From: Sanderia malayensis
Lineage: Eukaryota; Cnidaria; Scyphozoa; Semaeostomeae; Pelagiidae
Direction: 5' to 3'
Assembly (NCBI GenBank): GCA_013076295.1
Contig: RQOL01000532.1
Coordinates: 3,100,001-3,164,000 of the forward strand
DNA: 64,000 nucleotides
Below are positions 37,563-51,100 of this stretch, in pieces. The translations under genes were made by a program, and so were the position numbers. Each line of letters opens with the position of its first letter. Within the stretch, counting starts at the first letter, position 1. Below the pieces are notes generated by a model. The model was given only the letters and a program-made list of their open reading frames with translations. It ran no database searches and was not told where the DNA came from.

Positions 37563-40014
37563 TCAGTCCAGTTCGAAATCACTGTCTGAAAAATCATCAA
37601 TATCATTGGAAAGAACAATCGGATTGGCAGGATTGAACTCTTGTCTTGGCAGGGCGTCATTTCTAAAAAGAAATGAGAGAAGATGCATTTTAATGTGCCA
37701 TGAAAAATTAACCAGATAAATTCTCCTCAGATAAATGTTCCACCATTTGTATTAAAATCTTCAAATTCTTTACATTTGTAAACTTATTATAATATGTAAT
37801 TATATAAGTTATAACTAACTTATATAATTACATATAATATATAAAACTGTGTATAATTTACTTACTCTATGAGAAAACCCTCAACATCAGCAGCATAAAA
37901 CTCCTCTTCAAAATAATCTCCTAGTCTGATGTGATTTCCGATAAGAATGCCATTCTTATAAACTTGTAATGTTGGCAAAGCATTTAATTTCTACGAAAAA
38001 TAGATTTGCTTAAACACTGACGTTTCCAGTACCAAAGCAAAATGCCAGAAAATTCTGTACTAAATGTGCAAATTTCATCCTTGCAAAGACACTACATTAA
38101 AGCATTGCCTATAAAGTTAGTTCTATAACATATCTTCACAAAAGATAGAAAGGGAAAAAACATAATTTACAAAAAACTCACAAATTTATGACTCAAACCA
38201 GCTGTTGATGCCAAGATTTTGCAAAATTTTACCTGAAAAAAAGACAAATGAATATAATCACTTCACATGCCTTTTTTAGAACAGCTTCAATGTAAAGACA
38301 ACTTATCTCCATCAAGTATTGAAACTTTGGTCAAATAGAGGTCACAAAATTGAAGAAAAATCCTGAAGACTACACCTTGAACTGATTTAAATGTGACTTA
38401 CGTAGGGATATTGCATCGCCAAACAATCAAAACAATTGTTCATTTGATTACACATTGAAATATCCTGAAAAACAAAAATAGTTATAAAGTAAAGTAATGT
38501 TTTCTTAATGAATGTTATTATTATCTAGATGTACTATTGGTCTTGTTACAGATGTGCTATTAAAATTCTCCAGAAATGTCTGAAATTGCATGGTGCTGAA
38601 AAAGACTCACCTCATAGATATGGATAATGACAGTTACATGGACATCAACATCATCTACTGACTGGATAAAATTTGCCATACCAAGTTCCTGTACTTTACC
38701 AAATTTAGGTCTGAAGAGAGAAAATTCAATAGTTCCATACTTCCAAAGGACTCTGAAATCCAATTACTATATTATCCCTACACAAAGAACAAACAAATAA
38801 TGAAACTAAAGCATCATTTGATGTGGTGCTTCAATTTCAGAATTCCTTTCAGATTAGAACAGAAGTTCAATGCTACCTTTTGCCAAGCACATATTTCTCA
38901 GACTCCTCTTTCAACTGCTGCAATCTTTTCTGGTGGTACTCTTGAAGAAATTCATCCTCTGACTTAAGGAGTTCCTCCTCCTCTGTATCTTGTTTCTGTA
39001 ATAATAAGATATAAACAATATTTCAAACATCACCTCATAGTTAAACAATAGAACAATAGAAATGACAAAGGAAGTGCAATAAAAATACAACAATAAAACA
39101 GCAATAAAAAAATGACAATAGAATAACAATAATAGGAAAAAAATAAAAAACAATAATAAAACAGCAAGCATGAATAAAAAAAGGTAAGTAGTAATATTGA
39201 TAAGTAGTAGTAATAAAAAACAGTAAGTAGTAATATTGATAGTGGATAGCCACATTAACTATGATAATTATTAAGCCATACAACCATAGCCTATTGGTAT
39301 GGTGGTGTAGTGTAATGTTCAGAATAATAGTGTAATGTCAAGGAAATTGATTTGACTGCGTAATTACCTCGCTGGTACAGGTCATTGACGATTTCTTGAT
39401 GTATTCTAATTTCCTTTGTTTGTCAAGAATCTTTTGTTTGCTTTCTAGCTGCTTATATCTTTTGTAATCTTGCAGCACACCTTTTGGGCCAGTCTTCAAT
39501 TAAAAAATATTGAAAAATGTGGTTAATATTATGAACAATTTCATACTGATTTTCCCTAATTTACTTAAAATCATAAACACCACCGACTCTCGATTACTTG
39601 CATAACATTTATCAAAAAATAAAGGTAATTGGTAATTTAGAAATTAAAAACAATAGATTTCCTTGAAAGTTCAAAGTTTAAACCATAAATAACAATCAAG
39701 GCAAGTATACGTTAGATTCATAATACCCATTTTATTAAACTACTATATAGATAGAGTAAATCTGTTGGTAAAACATCACAATCATTGTTGAAAGGAGTGG
39801 AGTGAAAAGTGGTAGAGCAACAACAATGACAAAATTAGGCCAAGCCAAGAAGTATGCGAGAGGCCTTTAGAGAAAAAATGGCTTCGATTATTACCTTTGG
39901 TCCGTTTGTATTTTCTGGGTATTGCATAGATGCACCCTCTTCATCATTTGGTCCATTCTCGTGAGCTGAATTTTCATCGTCCGAGATGTTTCTGTCTTCA
40001 AATGAGGAAGCCAT
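37563..40014 (-). CDS. PDCL: phosducin-like protein (PhLP1 type)
   Basis: Cytosolic co-chaperone that works with the CCT chaperonin to fold G-beta and assemble G-beta-gamma dimers. Exons in coding order: 39895-40014, 39368-39493, 38877-38995, 38611-38710, 38402-38464, 38182-38232, 37866-37990, 37563-37662; all GT-AG and in frame, 267 residues (human PDCL is about 300). An acidic N-terminus (1-40) leads into the family signature TGPKGVLQDYKRYKQLE (from 41), where phosducins contact G-beta-gamma, then a charged helical region to about residue 120. A thioredoxin-fold domain follows (FGKVQEL, VHVTVIIHIYED, CFDCLAMQYPYVKFCKI, NALPTLQVYKNGILIGN). The C-terminus is acidic (DDFSDSDFELD), as in PDCL, where CK2 sites lie upstream and at the end. 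The start is the first ATG of exon 1. Head-to-tail with the protease, no functional link implied. Confidence 0.93.
37793..37834. repeat. perfect 19-bp palindromic hairpin in a PDCL intron
   Basis: TATGTAATTATATAAGTTA and its exact reverse complement flank a 4-nt TAAC loop. It is in the intron just downstream of the penultimate coding exon's donor. Confidence 0.9.
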
Positions 40015-40562
40015 CCAGAAAGAGAGGTGAAGTTTGGGAAAGAAGAAGGGCAAACGACAATGACGCGTGTTCCTCCGCAGTGGTCAGGAAAATGAATATT
40101 TAAGCATCTCAAAGGCGCGGTTGGGAAATTAGGGCGTCACGTCCCCCCGAAGTAGTTTCACAGAATAGAATAAATTAGAGACGGAGTGAAATCTTGAAAC
40201 ATTGGCTGCAGTATTTCGATGGTTATCCCTTGAATTCCGTCAAGTATTAGATTCCTGATCCTAGGGTCCCATTCCAAATGGTCAGACTCCAGGGTTCTGT
40301 TTTCAGGGGGCGGATCCCCAGAAGCCGGACGACCTGGGGAAGCTGAAATACCATGAACGATCATATGGAAACGTCAAAAAGAAGTTTTAGACCCTGAACC
40401 CTCAGTGACCCTCAAATACAGTCAACGACCCTCAACGGATAGTATGGGGAAACGGACCATGCAGCTATGATCCATCTCAGAATAAAAACAACAAACAAGT
40501 GAACTTCAGTATTATAGAAATCATTTAGTCAAGAATAGAAATCATTTTATATTTTATCAATC

Positions 40563-40568
40563 TTTATT
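40563..40568 (-). terminator. polyadenylation signal AATAAA of the protease gene
   Basis: Minus-strand AATAAA about 150 nt after the protease stop codon, the first canonical hexamer I see downstream. Confidence 0.5.
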
Positions 40569-40715
40569 TATGTTAAATTAATTAGATTAGTACCTTTGTC
40601 AGCTTTCTTAATTCTCATCAAGATTCCTTGTAACACAAGATATTTAATCAAGAACAGATCATAACAATAAATTCAAAAACATAGTCAAGACACTCTTGAG
40701 TTACAAATTTGAAAT

Positions 40716-43443
40716 TCAGTTATCACGAACAATTTGATCAATCCAGTTGCGGAACTCGGACATTCTTGCAAACACAGTATAGGTGTGTCTTGAGCTGCAG
40801 TATCTCGATCCCCAGCTAACTGCACCCTGTAACACCCAAGAACCCCCACTTGCTTTGCACACCAATGGTCCACCACTATCTCCGTGGCAACCAGAAATGC
40901 GACTATAGCCCCCACTGCCTGCGCACACCATTGTCCTTGTCAACTGAAAATACAAGAATAGATATGGATAAAATGAAAGATCGTATGGGTAGTAGTTGCT
41001 TTTATTAAATAAAGTTAAAATAAACTTTATTTCAAGTAGTTTCTTATATAATATATTATATAATAGTTTCTTATACAATTTTTTTGTTTGTTGTGCGTAC
41101 GGATATTTTGATGATTAATGTAAATGATGAAGAGCAGATAACATGTGAATAAGAAATGATGCAAATGACAGATTATGGTAAAGATTCTCTTTGATATTTC
41201 TTCAACGAGTCAGAGGTTTAATCCTGCGCGTGCAAAGTATGAAAATAAAAAAGAATGACAATAGATCATACCCGAATTCCAGTGTTTGCGGTGTTGAGAT
41301 TCTCGCATACATTGTTACTGACAATAGGCATCTTGGCCTGCTGAAGGAGTGGATGCATTGAACCAGGATGCTTTATTTTGCCCCAGCCTGGAATTCAGAT
41401 GACATTTCCAATAAACTCTCAACCATTTAGACAATCCAGCGGAGTCTTCTTCAAATATAGAACAGTCAACAACTGGGGGTATAATATATCCAAGTTGCGT
41501 GTGTAACTATATTGATGTACGGGTCAAGCCCAAAACGTTCTACCAATCTTCAAAGTAACTGATTTTTATACGTTAAATTATTTCATTACAACAATATGGG
41601 TGGCTGGGATAATACGGGTCCCAAAGTGGCCGTCAAGAATTATAATGCATATTCAGGTATAAAACCCGGAGAAAACAGTGTGTACGTAAGCAATCAAAGC
41701 ACGTTGACCCCTTGACAAAAGGTTTAAACAAAAGAGAAACTACGGGCGTGGATCTAATTGAGAACAGGGTGCAATGTCAAACTCCAATACGAACCAGTGA
41801 TGTAGCATTCAGTGCCTACTGCTACATTCTCTCCTTGCTTGGGCAAGCACACAGGGCTGGCATATTTTCCAAATTGAGCAGGCGTCTTCAACTTCAGCAA
41901 AGCAACGTCGTTATTAAGGTAGTAGCTCTCATACCCAGGGTACTCAAAGATCTTTGCAACTTGGATTTCCTGTTCATTGCCCTCTGTGGCTGTGAAATTG
42001 TGCTCTCCAGCCCTGTGGAACAAACAGAAAAATACCACAAACCTGAATTCTATCCTTAGAAATACTCCCATTGAGTTATAGCTCCAGTTATACTCCCATT
42101 GAGTTCTATCCTTAGAAATACTCCCATTAGTAAACCAAATCCATCCCTAACCCTGACCCAAACCGTTCCCCAAGCGTATCATACAAGGGTGCATTGGCAA
42201 CAATATTGTTACTCTCTGATGGGGCAGGCTTCCACAAAGGGGTGGCACATAAAAATGCATTAATCCTTACCGGATTTTGAAATAGTCCACATACTGCTTA
42301 TATCTATTGATACAGTGAGCAGCGGTGACTACCCAAGTTGGCGAGATCAATGACCCACCGCAAATCGGTCTTCCATTGAACAAGAGTAGAATTTGCCAAG
42401 GCCAAGCACCGGCCTGGGCGTTGTCGCCACTGATGACGCGACTTGTTTGGACTTGTGGAGCACCACACTGACCTGGGATGGGATACAATAGTATGGAAGT
42501 CTTAATACTTAGTAGGGTGACAATATGTTTGCATGTATGCAGTTGTGCAAAAGGGATTATGATCAGATGCAACAGGGTTCATGATAAGAAGGAATAATTA
42601 TGCAATAGGGTTCATGATAAGAAACAAAAATTATGCAACACGGTTCATAATCAGAAGAAAGAATTATGCAACAGGGTTCACGATAAGAAGGAATAATTAT
42701 GCAATAGGGTTCATGATAAGAAACAAAAATTATGCAACACGGTTCATAATCAGAAGAAAGAATTATGCAACAGGGTTCATCATAAGAAGGAAGAATTCTG
42801 CAGCAGGGCTCATTGTGGTGTCAGATGGAAGAATAATACAACAGAGTTCTTCGTGATTACTTTTTACTGAAACTAGAGAGGTTGATGAATTTTGCATTAC
42901 TCACTTGGCAATGGAGATGGCAGTGGTGACTTGCAGTAATTTATGCACGTTTTTTGGCAGATATTTTCAAGCCAACTTTGATAGTAACTACTTTGGCATA
43001 CATTTTCGTATGACTGACAATTTGCGTATTGATCAACACAGCCTGGAAAATATAAGGGAATGATAAATCAATTTAAGCATACATGTAAGTCATACTTCAT
43101 TCTCGTGCACATCCTGTGATAATGATTGTAAATACTGATAGTTTGTTGTATCCGCGTGTTTTATTGTTTTAACAACAATTTTCTTTCACTATATTAAGAC
43201 ACTTTAGAACTGAAAAAGGCCAAAATATAAGAACTCTTACTATAATAGACGTTGAGTTAAGCTTCTTATAGAATACGAATATTCTTTCTCGTCAAAGATT
43301 TCACAGCAAATTTGGCCAAAACAATGCAATACATAATTAAAAGATGTGTGAAAATAACAATCGCGCCAAAAAAAAGCTTAATGCATACCTTGAGAAAGAG
43401 CTTGGTGCAATGACACTGCAACAAGAAATATCAAAAACTTCAT
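40716..43443 (-). CDS. secreted ShKT-domain chymotrypsin-like serine protease
   Basis: Extracellular S1 protease, probably digestive or defensive. Exons in coding order: 43389-43443, 42905-43042, 42271-42472, 41795-42012, 41272-41387, 40716-40943; frame kept throughout, 318 residues. Signal peptide 1-18 (MKFLIFLVAVSLHQALSQ). ShKT domain 20-55 with all six cysteines (20, 27, 34, 47, 51, 55) and ICQKTCINYC at its end. The activation site is TSR76-VISG. Catalytic triad His117 (TAAHC), Asp167 (NNDVALL), Ser266 (GDSGGP). The residue equivalent to chymotrypsinogen 189 is Ser260 (six before Ser266), not Asp, which predicts chymotrypsin-like rather than trypsin-like cleavage. The 41795 donor (CTG/gttcgt) is the least canonical junction but is fixed by frame. 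A TATA-like TTAAATAAG lies about 85 bp upstream of the ATG. Confidence 0.93.
42572..42835. repeat. 33-bp tandem repeat in 99-bp higher-order units
   Basis: About eight 33-bp units built on TATGCAACAGGGTTCATGAT. Every third unit is most alike, giving a 99-bp higher-order period. It is in the protease intron between the ShKT exon and the first protease exon. The unit is a multiple of three, so a plus-strand frame stays open by repetition alone. Confidence 0.88.
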
Positions 43444-44380
43444 CTTGTTTCAACTTTCTACGTAAGTTGCCAAATAACTTGGGGCTTCTTTCAAAATGTA
43501 GGAAGCAACATCTCATTTAGGCTTATTTAAAGACATCCACGAAATTAACCAGCACAAATGTTTGTCCATCCTGTTAAAATAAAAGATAGCCATAGTTACA
43601 GTTCATGAAATAACAAAGCCAAAAAATTAAGACGCTTTCCTCGCTTATTGAAAGCAGAGTCAACTTATGTCGAAAGCTGAACATCTTATCTATGTCAAAT
43701 ACAGACATGGGAATAATATTTGACTACTAACAGATAAATTTAGCTTCAAAGAAGATACACTTTTTTGAAAATCTTGGAAATTGTTTAATAAGCTGAGCGA
43801 AGTCAGAGCAGCTGTACACAGATATTGCAAAATGTTATCTTTTTCTACAACGAAACAAAAAACAACAGGCTTTGAACACAAGATGGCGTTTGCCAATTTG
43901 CACAAAAACATACCTCGGAAGGTTCGGAGAGTTGTTAGAAAAATAAGTTGCATGGTGTGTTTTCTTTGCTTAAGAATAGCACTATTCTCTTTAATAGTCA
44001 AAATTGTGATAAAAATAGAGGGGACTTTTGTTTGGGGGCTGACATCATATTGAGCATAAAAGTGTGGCTTAAATCCTAAATTTCCAAACGCATGTTGCTT
44101 TGTAAATTATTGAAAAGCTGCTGAAATATAGTATTGTGGATTTTACAAAATAATAATCTTATACTCCAAAAACTGAAACGAAGCAGGACGTGTGGTGTGG
44201 GCCAAAGGAGGCGAGGTGGCTGCACAGGGGCATAATCTTTTCTTATCAACTTCATTCATATTCAGTGAGGCCATGCCATGCACCAACCAACTCAAGAGAC
44301 TCTTAAAAACGGAAATTGTTGAGCCTAGAACTAAACAAACAACAAGGGTTTCTTAAACTATTGGCAATCACAGATAAAAA
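43444..44380. other. protease 5' flank, no gene seen
   Basis: Upstream of the protease ATG there is a TATA-like motif near 43523-43532 (minus). Beyond it I see nothing recognisable. Short open frames at 43690-44053 on both strands have no family resemblance or splice support. Confidence 0.5.
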
Positions 44381-44389
44381 TGAAAGCAA

Positions 44390-45172
44390 AAACAGAACTC
44401 TTGATTACCAGGCCCAAAAAAACTTGAAAATTGTTTTAAACGCCCCAGGACCTATAGTGATATTATTTACAACCACATTTTGTGAAAAATCATTCATTAA
44501 AACTAGTAGGTTTAAAAAGCAGACACAATGTAATTTTGCTACTTGCTACATGGCATGTTAGCTACACTCTTTTTTTTTTATAAGAACACACTTTATAAGA
44601 ACACTGAGGCTCGATTTCTCAAAAAAATAAGAACAAGTTTAGAACATGCTCAGCCTCGGATGAGAAATTAAAAAAGAAACAAAAAGTGACTTTTGAATTT
44701 TTTCACTTCAACAAAACAAAACCATGCAATTCCTAAACAAAAGTCATTCATAAGACAACGTGTTATGCCGTAGTAAAGTAGCTGAGTACATGTATAAATA
44801 ATATTTGAGTTCTGGTCTAATATCACTGCAAAAATAAAATAAGAACACTTTAAGAACATTCGAGTCTCAAATTATGAAAAAATTAAGAGCATCGAGCCTC
44901 GGCAAAAATTATCTGGTTCTTATAAAAAAAAGAGTATATAATGCGAGTGTAAATGTCACATAAACTAAGCTGTTTCTCGACCCAACGGTCCAAAAATCTG
45001 AAAATTGTTTTAAATTGTGCCGGGACCTCTAGTGAGCCTATTTCAATAAGAGTTTCGCGAAAATCTAACAATTAAAATTAATGGGATTCAAAACAGATAC
45101 ACTATGTTTTTTTCCACGGCATGTTTGAACAGAACAAGTAGCCTTGTTCCGTTTTAGCTACACTGCGAGTGC
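44390..45172. repeat. satellite family C, left flank, interrupted
   Basis: Diverged copies of a unit of about 190 bp with GCAGACACAATGT, GGCATGTTAGCTACACT, AAATGTCACATAAACTAAGC and GGGACCTCTAGTGA. The same unit occurs four times at 54180-54905. The copy here is split by the MITE at 44565-44935. Confidence 0.75.
44565..44935. mobile_element. MITE inserted into satellite C
   Basis: Starts CACTCTTTTTTTTTTATAAG and ends CTTATAAAAAAAAGAGT, forming inverted termini, bounded by TA. The interior has repeated TAAGAACA and inverted GAGGCTCGA/TCGAGCCTCG segments. The satellite sequence on either side (GTTAGCTA and TAATGCGAGTGTAAATG) rejoins as in the uninterrupted copies, which dates the insertion after the array formed. 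Confidence 0.7.
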
Positions 45173-48100
45173 GATACTCCACGAACGTTCCAACACCAAA
45201 ACGATATTTTGAAATAAACCGAAACATGGCTAGCAAATAGTCGAAACCTACTAATGAGGACCTTCTGATCATTTTGAGACAAGTTTCAGCTCTCTAGGAT
45301 AAATGGTTCAAAAGTTGGTCCCGACGGCTGGCTGCAGCAAGTCAATTACTTTATGTATACTCCATGAACGTTCAAATTCCCAAAATGACATTTTAAAATA
45401 GACCGAAACATGGCTAACAAATAGTCGAAACCTACTAATTTGGGCCCTCTGATCATTTTCAGACAAGTTTCGGCTCTCTAGGACAATTGGTTCAAAAGTT
45501 GGTCCCGACGCCTGGCTGCAACAAGTCAATTACTTTATGTATACTCCATGAACGCTCAAAGTCCAAAAATGACATTTTAAAATAGACCGAAACATGGCTA
45601 ACAAATAGTCGAAACCTACTAATTTGGGCCCTCTGATCATTTTCAGACAAGTTTCGGCTCTCTAGGACAATTGGTTCAAAAGTTGGTCCCGACGGCTGGC
45701 TGCAACAAGTCAATTACTTTATGTATACTCCATGAACGCTCAAATTCCCAAAATGACATTTTAAAATAAACCGAAACATGGCTAACAAATAGTCGAAACC
45801 TACTAATTTGGGCCCTCTGATCATTTTGAGACAAGTTTCGGCTCTCTAGGACAATTGGTTCAACAGTTGGTCCCGACGCCTGGCTGCAACAAGTCAATTA
45901 CTTTATGTATACTCCATGAACGCTCAAATTCCCAAAATGACATTTTAAAATAGACCGAAACATGGCTAACAAATAGTCGAAACCTACTAATTTGGGCCCT
46001 CTGATCATTTTCAGACAAGTTTCGGCTCTCTAGGACAATTGGTTCAAAAGTTGGTCCCGACGCCTGGCTGCAACAAGTCAATTACTTTATGTATAATCCA
46101 TGAACGCTCAAAGTCCAAAAATGACATTTTAAAATAGACCGAAACATGGCTAACAAATAGTCGAAACCTACTAATTTGGGCCCTCTGATCATTTTCAGAC
46201 AAGTTTCGGCTCTCTAGGACAATTGGTTCAACAGTTGGTCCCGACGCCTGGCTGCAACAAGTCAATTACTTTATGTATACTCCATGAACGCTCAAATTCC
46301 CAAAATGACATTTTAAAATAGACCGAAACATGGCTAACAAATAGTCGAAACCTACTAATTTGGGCCCTCTGATCATTTTCAGACAAGTTTCGGCTCTCTA
46401 GGACAATTGGTTCAAAAGTTGGTCCCGACGCCTGGCTGCAACAAGTCAATTACTTTATGTATACTCCATGAACGCTCAAATTCCCAAAATGACATTTTAA
46501 AATAGACCGAAACATGGCTAACAAATAGTCGAAACCTACTAATTTGGGCCCTCTGATCATTTTCAGACAAGTTTCGGCTCTCTAGGACAATTGGTTCAAA
46601 AGTTGGTCCCGACGCTTGGCTGCAACAAGTCAATTACTTTATGTATACTCCATGAACGCTCAAATTCCCAAAATGACATTTTAAAATAGACCGAAACATG
46701 GCTAACAAATAGTCGAAACCTACTAATTTGGGCACTCTGATCATTTTCAGACAAGTTTCGGCTCCCTAGGACAATTGGTTCAAAAGTTGGTCCCGGCGCC
46801 TGGCTGCAACAAGTCAATTACTTTATGTATACTCCATGAACGCTCAAATTCCCAAAATGACATTTTAAAATAGACCGAAACATGGCTAACAAATAGTCGA
46901 AACCTACTAATTTGGGCCCTCTGATCATTTTCAGACAAGTTTCGGCTCTCTAGGACAATTGGTTCAAAAGTTGGTCCCGGCGGCTGGCTGCAACAAGTCA
47001 ATTACTTTATGTATACTCCATGAACGCTCAAATTCCCAAAATGACATTTTAAAATAGACCGAAACATGGCTAACAAATAGTCGAAACCTACTAATTTGGG
47101 CCCTCTGATCATTTTCAGACAAGTTTCGGCTCTCTAGGACAATTGGTTCAAAAGTTGGTCCCGGCGGCTGGCTGCAACAAGTCAATTACTTTATGTATAC
47201 TCCATGAACGCTCAAATTCCCAAAATGACATTTTAAAATAGACCGAAACATGGCTAACAAATAGTCGAAACCTACTAATTTGGGCCCTCTGATCATTTTC
47301 AGACAAGTTTCGGCTCTCTAGGACAATTGGTTCAAAAGTTGGTCCCGACGGCTGGCTGAAACAAGTCAATTACTTTATGTATACTCCATGAACGCTCAAA
47401 TTCCCAAAATGACATTTTAAAATAGACCGAAACATGGCTAACAAATAGTCGAAACCTACTAATTTGGGCACTCTGATCATTTTCAGACAAGTTTCGGCTC
47501 TCTAGGACAATTGGTTCAAAAGTTGGTCCCGACGCCTGGCTGCAACAAGTCAATTACTTTATGTATACTCCATGAACGCTCAAATTCCCAAAATGACATT
47601 TTAAAATAGACCGAAACATGGCTAACAAATAGTCGAAACCTACTAATTTGGGCACTCTGATCATTTTCAGACAAGTTTCGGCTCTCTAGGACAATTGGTT
47701 CAAAAGTTGGTCCCGGCGCCTGGCTGCAACAAGTCAATTACTTTATGTATACTCCATGAACGCTCAAATTCCCAAAATGACATTTTAAAATAGACCGAAA
47801 CATGGCTAACAAATAGTCGAAACCTACTAATTTGGGCCCTCTGATCATTTTCAGACAAGTTTCGGCTCTCTAGGACAATTGGTTCAAAAGTTGGTCCAGA
47901 CGCTTGGCTGCAACAAGTCAATTACTTTATGTATAATCCATGAACGCTCAAAGTCCAAAAATGACATTTTAAAATAGACCGAAACATGGCTAACAAATAG
48001 TCGAAACCTACTAATTTGGGCCCTCTGATCATTTTCAGACAAGTTTCGGCTCCCTAGGACAATTGGTTCAAAAGTTGGTCCAGACGCTTGGCTGCAACAA

Positions 48101-51100
48101 GTCAATTACTTTATGTATAATCCATGAACGCTCAAAGTCCAAAAATGACATTTTAAAATAGACCGAAACATGGCTAACAAATAGTCGAAACCTACTAATT
48201 TGGGCCCTCTGATCATTTTCAGACAAGTTTCGGCTCCCTAGGACAATTGGTTCAAAAGTTGGTCCAGACGCTTGGCTGCAACAAGTCAATTACTTTATGT
48301 ATAATCCATGAACGCTCAAAGTCCAAAAATGACATTTTAAAATAGACCGAAACATGGCTAACAAATAGTCGAAACCTACTAATTTGGGCCCTCTGATCAT
48401 TTTCAGACAAGTTTCGGCTCCCTAGGACAATTGGTTCAAAAGTTGGTCCAGACGCTTGGCTGCAACAAGTCAATTACTTTATGTATAATCCATGAACGCT
48501 CAAAGTCCAAAAATGACATTTTAAAATAGACCGAAACATGGCTAACAAATAGTCGAAACCTACTAATTTGGGCCCTCTGATCATTTTCAGACAAGTTTCG
48601 GCTCCCTAGGACAATTGGTTCAAAAGTTGGTCCAGACGCTTGGCTGCAACAAGTCAATTACTTTATGTATAATCCATGAACGCTCAAAGTCCAAAAATGA
48701 CATTTTAAAATAGACCGAAACATGGCTAACAAATAGTCGAAACCTACTAATTTGGGCCCTCTGATCATTTTCAGACAAGTTTCGGCTCCCTAGGACAATT
48801 GGTTCAAAAGTTGGTCCCGACGCCTGGCTGCAACAAGTCAATTACTTTATGTATACTCCATGAACGCTCAAATTCCCAAAATGACATTTTAAAATAGACC
48901 GAAACATGGCTAACAAATAGTCGAAACCTACTAATTTGGGCCCTCTGATCATTTTCAGACAAGTTTCGGCTCTCTAGGACAATTGGTTCAAAAGTTGGTC
49001 CAGACGCTTGGCTGCAACAAGTCAATTACTTTATGTATAATCCATGAACGCTCAAAGTCCAAAAATGACATTTTAAAATAGACCGAAACATGGCTAACAA
49101 ATAGTCGAAACCTACTAATTTGGGCCCTCTGATCATTTTGAGACAAGTTTCGGCTCTCTAGGACAATTGGTTCAAAAGTTGGTCCCGACGCCTGGCTGCA
49201 ACAAGTCAATTACTTTATGTATACTCCATGAACGCTCAAATTCCCAAAATGACATTTCAAAATAGACCGAAACATGGCTAACAAATAGTCGAAACCTACT
49301 AATTTGGGCCCTCTGATCATTTTCAGACAAGTTTCGGCTCTCTAGGACAATTGGTTCAAAAGTTGGTCCCGACGCCTGGCTGCAACAAGTCAATTACTTT
49401 ATGTATACTCCATGAACGCTCAAATTCCCAAAATGACATTTTAAAATAGACCGAAACATGGCTAACAAATAGTCGAAACCTACTAATTTGGGCCCTCTGA
49501 TCATTTTCAGACAAGTTTCGGCTCTCTAGGACAATTGGTTCAAAAGTTGGTCCCGACGCCTGGCTGCAACAAGTCAATTACTTTATGTATACTCCATGAA
49601 CGCTCAAATTCCAAAAATGACATTTTAAAATAGACCGAAACATGGCTAACAAATAGTCGAAACCTACTAATTTGGGCCCTCTGATCATTTTCAGACAAGT
49701 TTCGGCTCTCTAGGACAATTGGTTCAAAAGTTGGTCCCGACGCCTGGCTGCAACAAGTCAATTACTTTATGTATACTCCATGAACGCTCAAATTCCAAAA
49801 ATGACATTTTAAAATAGACCGAAACATGGCTAACAAATAGTCGAAACCTACTAATTTGGGCCCTCTGATCATTTTCAGACAAGTTTCGGCTCTCTAGGAC
49901 AATTGGTTCAAAAGTTGGTCCCGACGCCTGGCTGCAACAAGTCAATTACTTTATGTATACTCCATGAACGCTCAAATTCCCAAAATGACATTTTAAAATA
50001 GACCGAAACATGGCTAACAAATAGTCGAAACCTACTAATTTGGGCCCTCTGATCATTTTCAGACAAGTTTCGGCTCTCTAGGACAATTGGTTCAAAAGTT
50101 GGTCCCGACGCCTGGCTGCAACAAGTCAATTACTTTATGTATACTCCATGAACGCTCAAATTCCCAAAATGACATTTTAAAATAGACCGAAACATGGCTA
50201 ACAAATAGTCGAAACCTACTAATTTGGGCCCTCTGATCATTTTCAGACAAGTTTCGGCTCTCTAGGACAATTGGTTCAAAAGTTGGTCCCGACGCCTGGC
50301 TGCAACAAGTCAATTACTTTATGTATACTCCATGAACGCTCAAATTCCCAAAATGACATTTTAAAATAGACCGAAACATGGCTAACAAATAGTCGAAACC
50401 TACTAATTTGGGCACTCTCATCATTTTCAGACAAGTTTCAGCTCTCTAGGACAATTGGTTCAAAAGTTGGTCCCGACGCCTGGCTGCAACAAGTCAATTA
50501 CTTTATGTATACTCCATGAACGCTCAAATTCCCAAAATGACATTTTAAAATAGACCGAAACATGGCTAACAAATAGTCGAAACCTACTAATTTGGGCACT
50601 CTCATCATTTTCAGACAAGTTTCAGCTCTCTAGGACAATTGGTTCAAAAGTTGGTCCCGACGCCTGGCTGCAACAAGTCAATTACTTTATGTATACTCCA
50701 TGAACGCTCAAATTCCCAAAATGACATTTTAAAATAGACCGAAACATGGCTAACAAATAGTCGAAACCTACTAATTTGGGCCCTCTGATCATTTTCAGAC
50801 AAGTTTCGGCTCTCTAGGACAATTGGTTCAAAAGTTGGTCCCGACGCCTGGCTGCAACAAGTCAATTACTTTATGTATACTCCATGAACGCTCAAATTCC
50901 CCAAATGACATTTTAAAATAGACCGAAACATGGCTAACAAATAGTCGAAACCTACTAATTTGGGCCCTCTGATCATTTTCAGACAAGTTTCGGCTCTCTA
51001 GGACAATTGGTTCAAAAGTTGGTCCCGACGGCTGGCTGCAACAAGTCAATTACTTTATGTATACTCCATGAACGCTCAAAGTCCAAAAATGACATTTTAA

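Noticed and set aside
42581..42856. 91-residue plus-strand frame with repeated NYATGF motifs
   Set aside because: It arises from the 33-bp intronic tandem repeat, whose length is a multiple of three.
45308..51049. Some thirty near-identical 73-residue minus-strand open frames, one per 184-bp unit
   Set aside because: The unit is not a multiple of three and each frame overlaps the next unit in another frame. Variants change amino acids as freely as expected by chance. There is no start context, splice or domain support. It is a by-product of the satellite.
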